Of a stretch of DNA of 64,000 nucleotides, positions 35,221 through 45,307 are shown one piece after another. The DNA comes from Ruegeria sp. HKCCSA071 (GTDB taxonomy: Bacteria > Pseudomonadota > Alphaproteobacteria > Rhodobacterales > Rhodobacteraceae): the NCBI RefSeq assembly GCF_017872555.1, contig NZ_JAEDOX010000004.1, positions 1-64,000 on the forward strand, read 5' to 3'. The position numbers and the translations under genes are program-made. Each line of letters begins with the position of its first letter. The stretch's first letter is position 1. The notes below the pieces were generated by a model. The model was not told where the DNA came from. It worked only from the letters and a program-made list of their open reading frames with translations, and did no database searches.

Positions 35221-36735
35221 ATGGTCGCCCGCGCCCACACCGTTGCTTTTCAAGGAGTCGATGCCCGCCCGGTCGAGGTGCAATGCGCAGTCTCACCCGG
35301 ACTGCCCGCCTTTTCCATCGTGGGCCTGCCCGACAAAGCCGTGTCCGAGGCGCGTGACCGAGTCCGCAGCGCGCTGAGCGCGATGGCCATTGCGCTGCCG
35401 TCCAAGCGGATCACCATCAACCTGTCACCCGCCGATCTTCCCAAAGAAGGCAGTCATTTCGACCTGCCCATCGCGGTGGCGCTTTTGTCCGCGCTCGATA
35501 TCATCCCTGCCGATGCCGCAGAAAGTACCGTTGCATTGGGGGAATTGTCGCTCGACGGTTCTCTGGTGCCCGTTGTTGGTGCCTTGCCTGCCGCCATGAC
35601 GGCCGCTACAGAAGACCGCGCATTGCTTTGTCCGCGCGCCTCCAGCGCCGAGGCCGCTTGGGTAGATGCCACCCAGGTGATCGGCGCCGGATCGCTTGGA
35701 GAGGTCGTGCGCCACTTCTCGGGCCAATCCCCTTTGCCAGCGGCGCAACCCGGCGAAGTGACCCTGATACCGTCCAACCGCGACCTGCGCGATGTGAAAG
35801 GGCAGGAGCGCGCCAAACGTGCCTTGGAAATCGCCGCGGCCGGACGTCACCATCTGATCATGATCGGCACACCGGGATCGGGCAAATCCATGCTGGCGGC
35901 ACGGCTTCCCGGTATTCTACCGCCGCTTACAGCCGTGGAAGCCCTGGAAACGTCGATGATCCAATCGCTATGCGGGTTACTGGATGAAGGTGGAATAAAC
36001 CGCACACGCCCATTTCGCGAACCGCACCACACAGCCTCGATGGCAGCCATAGTTGGTGGTGGGAAAGGGGCCAAACCGGGCGAAATCTCGTTGGCTCATA
36101 ATGGTGTGCTGTTCATGGATGAATTCCCTGAGTTTCCACGAACGGTTCTGGAAACTCTGCGGCAACCCATTGAAACCGGCGAAGTCATGGTAGCGCGCGC
36201 GAACGCCCATGTGAAATACCCCTGTCGTTTCATGCTGGTCGCCGCCGCCAACCCTTGCAAATGCGGTTACCTGACCGATCCGTCCCGTGCCTGTTCGCGA
36301 GCACCGGGATGTGGTGAAGATTACCTGAACCGAATCTCGGGTCCGTTAATGGACAGATTCGACCTGCGGATCGAAGTTCCGCCTGTGGGTTTCACTGATC
36401 TTGATCTGCCTCCTTCGGGCGACAGTTCGGCGACGGTTGCAGCACGTGTCGAAAGGGCGCGAGCCATTCAGGCAGACCGGTTTTGTGACACGCCGGAGTT
36501 ACGACAAAACGCTGATGCAGAAGGCAAAATACTGGAAGAGATCGCCACGCCCGATGCCGAAGGAAAAGAGCTGCTGTTGAAAGCCGCAGATCGTTTCGGC
36601 CTGTCAGCCCGGGCCTTTCATAGAATCCTGAGGGTGGCGCGCACCATCGCCGATCTGGACGGCGCGACCGATATCCGCCGCCCACACGTGGCTGAAGCGC
36701 TGAGTTTTCGCATCTCTGCCCGGGTGATGGCTTAA
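35221..36735 (+). CDS. comM: YifB/ComM-family Mg-chelatase-like AAA+ ATPase
   Basis: A 504-residue AAA+ protein. The N-terminal LonC-like domain starts with the family's typical pattern ([35 protein letters not shown]). Walker [10 protein letters not shown] is near residue 217 and Walker [11 protein letters not shown] near 298. A Cys cluster ([10 protein letters not shown]...CSRAPGC) and the C-terminal MCM-lid helices follow. ComM is a hexameric branch-migration helicase that helps integrate DNA during natural transformation. Orthologues are also found in non-competent bacteria. It converges on gshB with a 4-base overlap of the ends. Confidence 0.93.
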   Translation: MVARAHTVAFQGVDARPVEVQCAVSPGLPAFSIVGLPDKAVSEARDRVRSALSAMAIALPSKRITINLSPADLPKEGSHFDLPIAVALLSALDIIPADAAESTVALGELSLDGSLVPVVGALPAAMTAATEDRALLCPRASSAEAAWVDATQVIGAGSLGEVVRHFSGQSPLPAAQPGEVTLIPSNRDLRDVKGQERAKRALEIAAAGRHHLIMIGTPGSGKSMLAARLPGILPPLTAVEALETSMIQSLCGLLDEGGINRTRPFREPHHTASMAAIVGGGKGAKPGEISLAHNGVLFMDEFPEFPRTVLETLRQPIETGEVMVARANAHVKYPCRFMLVAAANPCKCGYLTDPSRACSRAPGCGEDYLNRISGPLMDRFDLRIEVPPVGFTDLDLPPSGDSSATVAARVERARAIQADRFCDTPELRQNADAEGKILEEIATPDAEGKELLLKAADRFGLSARAFHRILRVARTIADLDGATDIRRPHVAEALSFRISARVMA

Positions 36736-37664
36736 AGCCTGGCCTCGATGGCCTGCCATATCTTTTCGGCAATATTTACGCCGTCAAACCGTTCCAGTTC
36801 CTGAATGCCGGTCGGTGAAGTCACGTTAATCTCGGTCAGATAGTCGCCAATAACGTCAATTCCTACAAAGACCTGACCCTTTTCCCTCAGCAGAGGCCCA
36901 ATCGCCGCGCAGATCTCAAGATCGCGTTCGGACAAGCCGATCTTTTCCGGACGTCCGCCAACATGCATGTTCGACCGCGTTTCGCCTTCGGCTGGTACCC
37001 GGTTAATCGCGCCAACCGCTTCGCCATCCACCAGGATCACCCGTTTGTCGCCATTGCTGACATCCGGCAGGAATTTCTGCACGATCAGAGGTTCGCGCGA
37101 GAATCCGGTGAACAGCTCATGCAAGGAAGTCAGGTTGCGGTCATTGGCATCAAGCCGGAACACACCCGCGCCGCCGTTCCCGTAAAGTGGTTTGAGGATG
37201 ATATCGCCGTGCTTTTCCTTGAACGCCTTGATCGTCTGTAAATCGCGCGCAATCGTTGTTGGCGGGGTCAGGTCGGGGAAATCCAGCACCAACAGCTTTT
37301 CCGGGTAGTTGCGCACCCAGAACGGATCGTTGACGACCAGCGTCTGACCCTTGAGACGATCCAGCAAATGCGTGGACGTGATGTAGTGCATATCAAAAGG
37401 CGGGTCTTGGCGCAGCCAGACGACATCGAAATCGGCAAGATCCACCTCGCGTTCGGGGCCCAGAACCGCAGGATCTCCGGCAACCCTTTGCACGGTCATG
37501 TCGTGACCTCGTGCGGTGATGCGACCCTGCTGATAGGCCAAGTGATCCGGACCGTAGAAAAACAAAGAATGCCCGCGCGCCTGTGCCTCTTCCGCCAGAC
37601 GGAATGAACTGTCGGCGTTGATATCCACGGCCCCGACCGGGTCCATTTGAAAGGCGATTTTCAT
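36732..37664 (-). CDS. gshB: Glutathione synthetase
   Basis: A 310-residue ATP-grasp enzyme adding Gly to gamma-glutamylcysteine. [20 protein letters not shown] at the N terminus, the [13 protein letters not shown] block, [14 protein letters not shown] (ATP-grasp loop) and [17 protein letters not shown] near the end are all characteristic. It is last in the rsmI-yraN-gshB run on the minus strand. Confidence 0.97.
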   Translation of the reverse strand: MKIAFQMDPVGAVDINADSSFRLAEEAQARGHSLFFYGPDHLAYQQGRITARGHDMTVQRVAGDPAVLGPEREVDLADFDVVWLRQDPPFDMHYITSTHLLDRLKGQTLVVNDPFWVRNYPEKLLVLDFPDLTPPTTIARDLQTIKAFKEKHGDIILKPLYGNGGAGVFRLDANDRNLTSLHELFTGFSREPLIVQKFLPDVSNGDKRVILVDGEAVGAINRVPAEGETRSNMHVGGRPEKIGLSERDLEICAAIGPLLREKGQVFVGIDVIGDYLTEINVTSPTGIQELERFDGVNIAEKIWQAIEARL

Positions 37665-37725
37665 GGCATGTCCCTCAGTTTCCCGCCAGATACATGGACC
37701 AGCACGCCTGTGGGTTCAATGGGGC

Positions 37726-38097
37726 TTAGCCAAAACCAAAGGCGTTTTCGATGATATGAACCGCGCCAGAGCCATCCACAAGTGCCGCGTCAAAGCGCAC
37801 GTTTGTCAGCTGCCCGTCCGGCTCGTTTTCCAAGAACTGCGCTGCGGAGGCATAAATTCGTTCGATCTGCCTGCGGCTGATCCGGGCAGCGGCTTTTTCA
37901 AAGCTGGTGCTTTTCTTAACTTCGATAAACACAAGCCCGTCGCCGTCGCGCGCAACCAGGTCGATCTCTCCGCCAGTGCCCCGCCAGCGACGATGCGCTA
38001 TGGCAAAGCCCCGACGTTCGTAATCTGCAGCGACCTGTGACTCTGCGGCCTGTCCGGCGTGGTAAGAGATCGAACCCTGTCGTTCACGCCGCCCCAT
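37726..38097 (-). CDS. yraN: UPF0102 / YraN-family nuclease-fold protein
   Basis: A 123-residue protein of the YraN family with a PD-(D/E)XK-like core: RGFAIAHRRWRG, then GGEIDLVARD and VFIEVKK (the Asp, Glu and Lys of the nuclease fold). Function is not established; a Holliday-junction or RNA role has been proposed on fold alone. It starts 1 base after the rsmI stop, as in many proteobacteria. Confidence 0.92.
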   Translation of the reverse strand: MGRRERQGSISYHAGQAAESQVAADYERRGFAIAHRRWRGTGGEIDLVARDGDGLVFIEVKKSTSFEKAAARISRRQIERIYASAAQFLENEPDGQLTNVRFDAALVDGSGAVHIIENAFGFG

Positions 38098-38098
38098 G

Positions 38099-38956
38099 TC
38101 ATCCCTTGCCCAATTTCAGAGCTTTCTGGTAAATCGGTCGGCGCGGCAGGTCGTACATTTCCGAGACAAGATCCGCTGCATCCCGAACCGAGTGATTTTC
38201 CAAAGCTCGTTTCAAAGCTTCTTCTAAGTCGGATTCGTTAACACTTTGCGAATGACTGCGGTCCACCAGCAGGACGATCTCGCCTTTGACGGTCTTGTCC
38301 CGATACTCCTCTGCCAATTCGGACAGGCTGCCGCGGCGGACCTCTTCAAACTTTTTCGTCAGCTCTCGACAAAGCGCAGCCTGCCGTTCAGGCCCCAGGC
38401 ACTCAGCCAGGTCCGACAGACAGGCGGCAACGCGTTTTGGAGATTCGTAGAACACCAATGTGCCGGGGATGTCCTTCAACGCCTCGATACGGGTACGGCG
38501 TGCTTTGGATGCGTTGGGAAGGAAGCCTGCAAAAAAGAAGGCGTCGGTGGGAAGCCCCGCCAACGTCAGGGCCGTTACAACAGCTGATGCGCCGGGGGCG
38601 CAGGTCACGGTATACCCGGCTTCCGCGGCCTGCTTGCCCAGATCAAAGCCCGGATCTGCAATCAGCGGCATTCCCGCTTCGGACGCGTAGGCCACCGATT
38701 GCCCTTGCGCCAGCGCCTCCATGATCTTGCCGCGCGCGCCTGCGCCGCTGTGGTCGTGATAGGCTTGGATTCGCCGACCTTCCAGCGGGATGCCATGTAT
38801 TTCCATCAAGCGACGTAAACTGCGGGTGTCTTCTGCCGCAATCACATCGGCTGAGGCCAAAACATCCAGGGCTCTGAGCGTAATGTCGCGTGCAGTTCCA
38901 ATCGGAGTGGCAACAAAATACAGGCCCGCAGCCAACTTGATCTTTTGGAAATTCAA
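38099..38956 (-). CDS. rsmI: 16S rRNA (cytidine-1402-2'-O) methyltransferase
   Basis: A 285-residue tetrapyrrole-methylase-fold enzyme that 2'-O-methylates C1402 of 16S rRNA with S-adenosylmethionine. The LYFVATPIGTARDITLRAL start, AEDTRSLRRLM, SEAGMPLIADPG and FYESPKRV blocks are all present. The C-terminal RsmI helical domain (LEEALKRAL...AADLVSEMYDLPRRPIYQKAL) is complete. It is first gene of rsmI-yraN-gshB and divergent from the LpoA-like gene, with 88 bases between them for both promoters. Confidence 0.96.
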   Translation of the reverse strand: MNFQKIKLAAGLYFVATPIGTARDITLRALDVLASADVIAAEDTRSLRRLMEIHGIPLEGRRIQAYHDHSGAGARGKIMEALAQGQSVAYASEAGMPLIADPGFDLGKQAAEAGYTVTCAPGASAVVTALTLAGLPTDAFFFAGFLPNASKARRTRIEALKDIPGTLVFYESPKRVAACLSDLAECLGPERQAALCRELTKKFEEVRRGSLSELAEEYRDKTVKGEIVLLVDRSHSQSVNESDLEEALKRALENHSVRDAADLVSEMYDLPRRPIYQKALKLGKG

Positions 38957-39044
38957 AGCTGGACCCTCACAGCGTGACGTTTATTATCGCGGCTCAACAG
39001 AACAGAAGCATTCGCAGCCGTCGGATCAGGGAGTTTTCATTTAG

Positions 39045-40217
39045 ATGTTTACCGTTTGCAAGCCCGTAAGCAAGCTGGCGAAAGTCGCCGCTGCCCTGAC
39101 GACCGCAGCGTTTCTTGCTGCCTGTGAACCGAGTGGTCTTGGCGGAGGTCCATCGATCAATACCTCGAAACCGGTTCCTGTCGCCTTGCTGGTTCCCAGA
39201 GGATCTGCGCAATCTGGTGATGCAGCGCTGGCGCAAAGCCTTGAGAATGCCGCGCGTCTTGCGATGTCGGATTTGCCGAATGTCCAGATCGACTTACGCG
39301 TTTATGACACGGCCGGAAACCCGAACACGGCGACGGCCGTTGCACAGCAGGCTGTCGCGGACGGGGCAAAAATCATCATTGGTCCGGTATATGCCCAGGC
39401 AGCAAATGCTGCCGGGTTGGCGGTGCTGAGCAAGAACGTCAACGTTCTTTCGTTTTCAAACAACACCAGCATTGCAGGCGGCAACGTCTTTGTATTGGGC
39501 CCGACCTTTGACAACACGGCCAACCGGCTAGTGAATTATGCGGGCAGTCAGGGCAAGGTCAACACGGTGGTCGTGCACAGCAACGACGCCGCAGGACAAC
39601 TGGGCCGGTCCGCAATCGCCAATGCCATAGCGAACAGTCGGGTCAACAATGCAGGGACCGTCGCATACGACCGGTCGCAACAGGGCGTCATCAATGCGGT
39701 TCCCACGATCAAGGCCACCGTCGATTCGACGGGCGCGGATTCGATCTTTCTGACGGCGACCACGGCGGGGGCATTGCCACTGTTCTCGCAATTGCTGCCA
39801 GAGGCCGGTGTTTCTCCGGCAACCACGCAATTCATTGGCCTGACACGTTGGGATATCCCTCCGCAAACTCTGGAGCTTCCAGGGGTTCAGGGGGGGTGGT
39901 TTGCGTTGCCTGACCCGTCCAAGGCACAAGCCTACCGTCAGCGTTACAACGCAACCTACGGCGAAGCACCGCACCCGATCAGTGGCTTGGCCTATGACGG
40001 CATCGCTGCAATTGGTGCCTTGGTCAGCCAGGGCAAATCTGACGCCCTGACCGCTTCGGCCCTGACACAGAACGCCGGTTTCCAGGGTGTTGGCGGAATC
40101 TTCCGCCTACGCCCGGACGGCACCAACGAACGCGGTCTGGCCGTTGCCACGATCCAGAACAAACAGGTGGTTGTGATTGACCCTGCCCCACAAAGCTTCT
40201 CTGGTGCCGGTTTCTGA
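39045..40217 (+). CDS. LpoA/LppC-like penicillin-binding-protein activator
   Basis: A 390-residue lipoprotein with a periplasmic-binding-protein fold (ABC leucine-binding type). The lipobox LAAC puts the lipidated residue at Cys27. VALLVPRGSAQSGDAALAQSLENAARLA and IIGPVYAQAANAAG are the typical LppC blocks, and AYRQRYNATYGEAPHPISGLAYDG follows near the C terminus. In gamma-proteobacteria LpoA activates PBP1a from the outer membrane. The alphaproteobacterial form lacks LpoA's N-terminal TPR part, and activation of a PBP is not shown. The gene lies beside rsmI-yraN, the standard place for LppC. Confidence 0.85.
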   Translation: MFTVCKPVSKLAKVAAALTTAAFLAACEPSGLGGGPSINTSKPVPVALLVPRGSAQSGDAALAQSLENAARLAMSDLPNVQIDLRVYDTAGNPNTATAVAQQAVADGAKIIIGPVYAQAANAAGLAVLSKNVNVLSFSNNTSIAGGNVFVLGPTFDNTANRLVNYAGSQGKVNTVVVHSNDAAGQLGRSAIANAIANSRVNNAGTVAYDRSQQGVINAVPTIKATVDSTGADSIFLTATTAGALPLFSQLLPEAGVSPATTQFIGLTRWDIPPQTLELPGVQGGWFALPDPSKAQAYRQRYNATYGEAPHPISGLAYDGIAAIGALVSQGKSDALTASALTQNAGFQGVGGIFRLRPDGTNERGLAVATIQNKQVVVIDPAPQSFSGAGF

Positions 40218-42996
40218 TCTGACAGGCGCGATCAACGTGCCCGAAAGCGCGTTGATCTGCCCCGCCGGGGACATCTTCGACAGCACTGCCGTCAATGATG
40301 CGCTGGCTCAGGCCTTTGAGGTCTGTCCGGACAACACCAAAATGCGGTCCGAGACGGTGCGCATTCTGCGCGAGGCTCAAAAGGCCGGCCGCGCGGCCAT
40401 TGCTGAGGCATTTGGCGAACGTCCTTTCGACGCGCGCGCACTCACGCGCTCATATACATATCTGACGGATCAACTGGTTGGGACGGCGATGCTGGTCTCA
40501 AGCACACGCCTGCATCCGCTTGCAACGCCCACCCAAGGTGAAAAGATCGCCGTTCTGGCTGTTGGCGGTTACGGGCGCGGGGAAATGGCGCCGTTTTCCG
40601 ACGTCGATCTGCTGTTTCTCACCCCCTACAAGATCACCGCATGGGCCGAGAGCGTCATCGAGTCGATGCTTTATATCCTGTGGGATTTGCGGCTGAAGGT
40701 CGGGCATTCATCACGCACGATCAAGGATTGTCTGCGGCTGGGTACCGAGGATTTCACGATCCGCACAGCGATGTTGGAGCAACGCTATCTGGCCGGTGAC
40801 AAGGCGCTGGCGGACGGGTTGGACCGACGGCTGAAAGACGAACTGTTCAAGGGAACCGAACGCGAGTTCATTGAAGCCAAATTGCACGAACGTGATGAAC
40901 GCCACCACAAACAAGGCGAACGTTACATGGTCGAACCCAACGTGAAAGAAGGCAAAGGCGGCTTGCGCGATTTGCAATCCCTCTACTGGATCGCGAAATA
41001 TATCTATGGCGTTCAGGACGTGGCCGAACTGGTGCCTTTGGGCTTGTTCACCCCCGAAGAGTTCAAAACCTTTGTTCAGGCCGAAGAATTCCTTTGGGCT
41101 GTGCGCTCGCACCTGCATCTGGTCACCGGTCGCGCGACCGAGCAGCTTACCTTTGACATGCAGGTCGAGGTCGCCGCACGCATGGGGTACGAGGACCGTG
41201 CCGGGCGTCGCGCGGTCGAAGTGTTCATGCAGCGGTATTTCCGCGAAGCCACCCGCGTGGGTGAGTTGACGCGCATCTTCCTGACCAAACTCGAATCGCT
41301 GCATATGAAAGGTGCGCCGTTGCTGGAGCGCATTTTCCGCAGACGTCGACGGGTCAAGGCAGGTTACAAGGTGGTTCACGGCCGTCTGGATCTGGTGGAA
41401 CCTGAAAAATTTCTATCCGACAAAGTGAACCTGCTGCGCCTGTTCGAAGAAGGTTTGCGGACAGGTATGCTGATCCATCCCGATGCTATGCGGCTGGTCA
41501 GCGCGAACCTGCATCTGATCGATGACGAGATGCGCTGCGACAAGGAAGCCCAGCGCATTTTCCTGGATCTGATGTTGAAACACGGCAACCCGGAACGCGC
41601 ATTGCGAAGGATGAACGAGCTGGGCGTGCTGTCCGCTTTCCTGCCCGAGTTCGAGCATATCGTGGCGATGATGCAGTTCAATATGTATCACAGCTATACG
41701 GTGGACGAGCATACGATCCAATGCATCGTCAATCTTGCCCAGATCGAACGCGGAGAGCTGGTCGAATCCCTGCCTCTGGCGTCATCGATTCTGAAAGGCG
41801 GGGTGAACCGAAAGGTGCTGTATGTCGCGCTTCTTCTTCATGACATTGCGAAAGGCCGCCCCGAAGATCACTCGATTCTAGGGGCACAGATCGCGCGCAA
41901 GGTGGCGCCTCGGCTCGGTCTGAACAAATCGGACTCCGAAACCGTCGAATGGCTGGTGCGCTATCACTTGCTGATGTCCGATATGGCACAAAAACGCGAT
42001 ATCTCTGACCCTCGGACGGTGCGCGATTTTGCCAAGGCCGTTCAGACAACCAAGCGGCTTGATCTGCTGACGGTTCTGACGGTTTGTGACATTCGCGGTG
42101 TTGGCCCGACCACCTGGAACAACTGGAAGGCCACCTTGCTGCGCGCCCTGCATGCTGAAACAAAGCGTGCACTGGAGACCGGTATGGAAGACCTGAACCG
42201 GGCAAACCGGGGGGCCGAAGCCAAAACAGCGCTGCGCCGTGCTTTGGACAACTGGTCCAAAGCTGACCTCAAGGTCGAGACCGGGCGCCACTACGCCCCT
42301 TATTGGCAGGGCCTGAACCTTGCGACGCATATCGAATTTGCCGAGATGCTGCACACACTGGAACAAAGCGGCGATCCCGGCGCGATGGAAATTCGCCTGC
42401 AACCTGATGAAGACCGGGATGCGACGCGGGCCTGTTTTGCGATGGGCGATCACCCCGGTATTTTTGCCCGCATCGCCGGGGCACTGGCCCTGGTCGGCGC
42501 GAATGTCGTCGATGCCCGAAGCTATACCACCAAAGACGGTTACGTGACGGACGCATTCTGGATTCAGGATGCCGATGGGCACCCGTTCGAGGCATCACGC
42601 CTTCCACGCCTGACGCAGATGATTCACAAGACCTTGCGCGGTGAAGTCGTCGCCAAGGAAGCGCTGAAGTCGCGTGACAAAATCAAGAAACGCGAACGCG
42701 CTTTCAACGTGCCAACGCACATCACATTCGATAACGAGGGCTCTGAAATCTACACGATCATCGAGGTGGACACACGGGACCGCCCAGGCCTGCTGTTTGA
42801 TCTGACCCGGACCCTGGCCGCGGCGAACGTGTATATCGCCAATGCCGTGATCGCGACCTATGGCGAACAGGTGGTCGATACGTTCTACGTCAAGGACATG
42901 TTTGGCTTGAAATATTACTCGGAAAGCAAGCAGCGCGGGCTTGAGGCCAAGCTGCGCACGGCAATCACCGAAGGCGCCGAGCGTGCGGCCTCATGA
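40177..42996 (+). CDS. glnD: PII uridylyltransferase / uridylyl-removing enzyme
   Basis: A nitrogen sensor of up to 939 residues that uridylylates PII proteins when glutamine is low. The nucleotidyltransferase motif VGGYGRGEMAPFSDVDLL is near residue 127, the HD domain (LLLHDIAKGRPEDHS) near 550, and two ACT domains close the protein (HPGIFARIAGALALVGANV and RPGLLFDLTRTLAAANVYI). The N terminus is unsettled. TTG 40177 has AGGTGG 6 bases upstream but overlaps the LpoA-like gene by 41 bases; GTG 40204 overlaps by 14 and has no clear Shine-Dalgarno. The stop overlaps murJ by ATGA. Confidence 0.95.
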   Translation: MTLPHKASLVPVSDLTGAINVPESALICPAGDIFDSTAVNDALAQAFEVCPDNTKMRSETVRILREAQKAGRAAIAEAFGERPFDARALTRSYTYLTDQLVGTAMLVSSTRLHPLATPTQGEKIAVLAVGGYGRGEMAPFSDVDLLFLTPYKITAWAESVIESMLYILWDLRLKVGHSSRTIKDCLRLGTEDFTIRTAMLEQRYLAGDKALADGLDRRLKDELFKGTEREFIEAKLHERDERHHKQGERYMVEPNVKEGKGGLRDLQSLYWIAKYIYGVQDVAELVPLGLFTPEEFKTFVQAEEFLWAVRSHLHLVTGRATEQLTFDMQVEVAARMGYEDRAGRRAVEVFMQRYFREATRVGELTRIFLTKLESLHMKGAPLLERIFRRRRRVKAGYKVVHGRLDLVEPEKFLSDKVNLLRLFEEGLRTGMLIHPDAMRLVSANLHLIDDEMRCDKEAQRIFLDLMLKHGNPERALRRMNELGVLSAFLPEFEHIVAMMQFNMYHSYTVDEHTIQCIVNLAQIERGELVESLPLASSILKGGVNRKVLYVALLLHDIAKGRPEDHSILGAQIARKVAPRLGLNKSDSETVEWLVRYHLLMSDMAQKRDISDPRTVRDFAKAVQTTKRLDLLTVLTVCDIRGVGPTTWNNWKATLLRALHAETKRALETGMEDLNRANRGAEAKTALRRALDNWSKADLKVETGRHYAPYWQGLNLATHIEFAEMLHTLEQSGDPGAMEIRLQPDEDRDATRACFAMGDHPGIFARIAGALALVGANVVDARSYTTKDGYVTDAFWIQDADGHPFEASRLPRLTQMIHKTLRGEVVAKEALKSRDKIKKRERAFNVPTHITFDNEGSEIYTIIEVDTRDRPGLLFDLTRTLAAANVYIANAVIATYGEQVVDTFYVKDMFGLKYYSESKQRGLEAKLRTAITEGAERAAS

Positions 42997-44534
42997 AGCA
43001 AATACGCTTGTTCTCGGGCCTGTTCACGGTCGGCTTCTGGACGCTCGCCAGCCGAATTCTGGGGTTTTTGCGAGAGATACTGCTGACGGCCTATATCGGA
43101 CCGGGCCCAGTGATGGATGCCTTTGTTGCAGCCTTTCGCCTGCCCAACATGTTCCGCCGCTTTTTCGCCGAGGGGGCATTTAACGCGGCCTTTGTGCCGA
43201 TGTTTTCCAAACGGCTGGAAGCAGACGAAGACCCTCAGGGTTTTGCGCAGGACGCGTTCAATCTTTTGGCCGTGGCTGTTCTTGCGCTGGTCGGGCTGGC
43301 CATGGTTTTCATGCCCGGTCTGGTGTGGCTGACCGCCGAAGGGTTTTATGGCGATGAACGGTTCGATCTGGCGGTGGACTATGGATATGTTGTATTTCCA
43401 TATATCCTGTTCATGTCTCTGGCTGCCTTGTTTTCAGGTGTTCTGAATGCAACCGGGCGGTTCGCAGCGGCGGCAGCCGCACCTGTTCTGCTGAACATTT
43501 TCGCCTGCACCGCCCTGATCGCAGGTGCCATGTCCGGCGGCGAGGTGATCCGGTGGTTGATCTCAGTCATTCCGGTCGCCGGTGTCGCGCAACTGGCGTT
43601 GGTCTGGGTTGCAACCGAACGCGCCAACATCCGCATTCGCCCCAGCCTGCCGCGTCTGACGCCCGAAATGCGGCGGATGGTACGTATCGCGGTCCCGGCC
43701 GCGCTGGCGATGGGGGTCACACAGGTCAATCTGGTTGTCGGGCAATTGGTTGCATCGAAAACCGAAAAAGCCGTCAGCTGGTTGTTTGCCGCAGACAGGC
43801 TCTACCAGTTGCCTTTGGGGGTGGTAGGCATTGCTGTCGGCATAGTCTTGTTGCCGGACCTGTCCCGCCGCTTGCGCGCGGATGACAAAGAAGGCGCACG
43901 CAATGCCTTTTCCCGGGCCGGTGAGTTCACATTGCTGCTGACGCTGCCTTCGACTGTGGCCTTCGTGGTTATGCCAACCCCCCTCGTGTCGGTGCTGTTC
44001 GAACGCGGCCAGTTCGGCCCCGAGGACACGGCCGCCACGGCCCTTGCGGTTGCCATCTACGGGGTCGGGCTTCCGGCCTTCATGTTGCAAAAATTGCTGC
44101 AACCACTGTTTTTTTCGCGCGAGGATACACGTTCCCCGTTTCACTACGCGATTGTTGCGATGATCGTGAACGCAGCTCTGGCGTTTGGTCTGTTTCCACT
44201 GGTGGGCTGGATCGCGCCGGCAATTGCCGCATCGACTGCCGGGTGGGCGATGGTCGTTCTGCTGGCACTTGGCGCACGACGAATGGGTGAAGAGGCGCGC
44301 TTCGATGTCCGGTTCAGAAAGCGCGCAGGCCGGATTGTGGCCGCTTCGCTTGGGATGGGCGCGATCTTATACGCAGCGCTTTACCTGTTCGGGTGGGCTT
44401 TGGATGTTCCCGGCTGGCGCTATCTGGCACTGCTGGTCCTGATCATGGTCGCTGCCGTCTCATATTTCCTTCTGGGCCATATCTTCGGCGCCTTCAAGCT
44501 GTCGGAGTTCAAGCAAGCCCTGCGCCGGTCGTGA
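42993..44534 (+). CDS. murJ: Lipid II flippase MurJ
   Basis: A 513-residue MOP-family membrane protein with about 14 helices that flips lipid II across the inner membrane. The N-terminal FWTLASRILGFLREILL, GPGPVMDAFVAAFRLPNMFRRFFAEGAFNAAFVP and RLYQLPLGVVGIAVGIVLLPDLSR blocks are characteristic. It overlaps glnD by 4 bases, a pairing kept across many alphaproteobacteria, and abuts the convergent rhomboid-like gene. Confidence 0.96.
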   Translation: MKQIRLFSGLFTVGFWTLASRILGFLREILLTAYIGPGPVMDAFVAAFRLPNMFRRFFAEGAFNAAFVPMFSKRLEADEDPQGFAQDAFNLLAVAVLALVGLAMVFMPGLVWLTAEGFYGDERFDLAVDYGYVVFPYILFMSLAALFSGVLNATGRFAAAAAAPVLLNIFACTALIAGAMSGGEVIRWLISVIPVAGVAQLALVWVATERANIRIRPSLPRLTPEMRRMVRIAVPAALAMGVTQVNLVVGQLVASKTEKAVSWLFAADRLYQLPLGVVGIAVGIVLLPDLSRRLRADDKEGARNAFSRAGEFTLLLTLPSTVAFVVMPTPLVSVLFERGQFGPEDTAATALAVAIYGVGLPAFMLQKLLQPLFFSREDTRSPFHYAIVAMIVNAALAFGLFPLVGWIAPAIAASTAGWAMVVLLALGARRMGEEARFDVRFRKRAGRIVAASLGMGAILYAALYLFGWALDVPGWRYLALLVLIMVAAVSYFLLGHIFGAFKLSEFKQALRRS

Positions 44535-45221
44535 TCAATCCCGGCGAATGCGTCCGACGATCCGTGACCACGCGCCCGGTGCAACAAGAAAAGACAAGCC
44601 AAAACCGGTGGCAAACCCACCCAGATCAGCAACCCATTCCCAGTTGCCACCAAAGATCAGGCCGAAAAGAAATTGTATGCCCATAAGGACGGCAATCAAT
44701 TGAAATGCCCGTGCTTGGTTTGCACCTACAAGTGACAGTTTGCGCCACAACAACCACGTAAATGCGCCAATCAGACCATACACCGGCGGGAACCCTCCAA
44801 TCAGCGGATAGCGTGGGTCCAGTAACACAGCGTAGGCTAATGCGCCGCCAATGCCCGACATGACAAAAATCAGCAGCATCGGGAAACCGCCAAACACTTC
44901 GCCAACCATTTTGCCCATCGCCAGTACGAAAACACAGACGAAAATTGCCTGCGTGAAATTGGCGGATACAAAGGGATAGGTCACGAAGCGGATGACATGC
45001 TCGAATGGCCAGCGCCCATTCAGAACCATCCAGTCGAAAATATCCGCAGAGAACGCGTATTGCTGGATCGCATCCAGCCGCCAGCCCATCGCTGCTGGCC
45101 CTCCGACCAGCCCGCGTGATCCCAGCGTGAAGGCAATTTCTATCCCGATGATGAACAGAACCAGTGCCACCACAGCAGGTGGCAGAGGGTTCAAAGGCGG
45201 CGTGTAATGTTCACTGCTCAT
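44535..45221 (-). CDS. Rhomboid-fold membrane protein without catalytic residues
   Basis: A 228-residue protein with six hydrophobic segments in rhomboid order. The family's GxSG segment reads GGFPPVYGLIGAF (142-154), with Pro145-Pro146 where Ser-Gly belong. The His of the last-helix AHLGGF motif is Asp199 (VADLGGFATGF). The HxxxN of the early loop is also missing (FVSANFTQ, 84-91). An active serine protease is therefore very unlikely. Non-proteolytic rhomboids elsewhere act as membrane chaperones or trafficking factors, but no role can be assigned here. It is divergent from trpS and convergent with murJ. Confidence 0.78.
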   Translation of the reverse strand: MSSEHYTPPLNPLPPAVVALVLFIIGIEIAFTLGSRGLVGGPAAMGWRLDAIQQYAFSADIFDWMVLNGRWPFEHVIRFVTYPFVSANFTQAIFVCVFVLAMGKMVGEVFGGFPMLLIFVMSGIGGALAYAVLLDPRYPLIGGFPPVYGLIGAFTWLLWRKLSLVGANQARAFQLIAVLMGIQFLFGLIFGGNWEWVADLGGFATGFGLSFLVAPGAWSRIVGRIRRD

Positions 45222-45307
45222 TGGGCTGGCCTTTCGCGGCTGTTGACGTCCCTTTGCCTCATGGGTAAGCGACGGGGGCTGATTTTTCCAGACAGGAGTT
45301 CCCTTTG

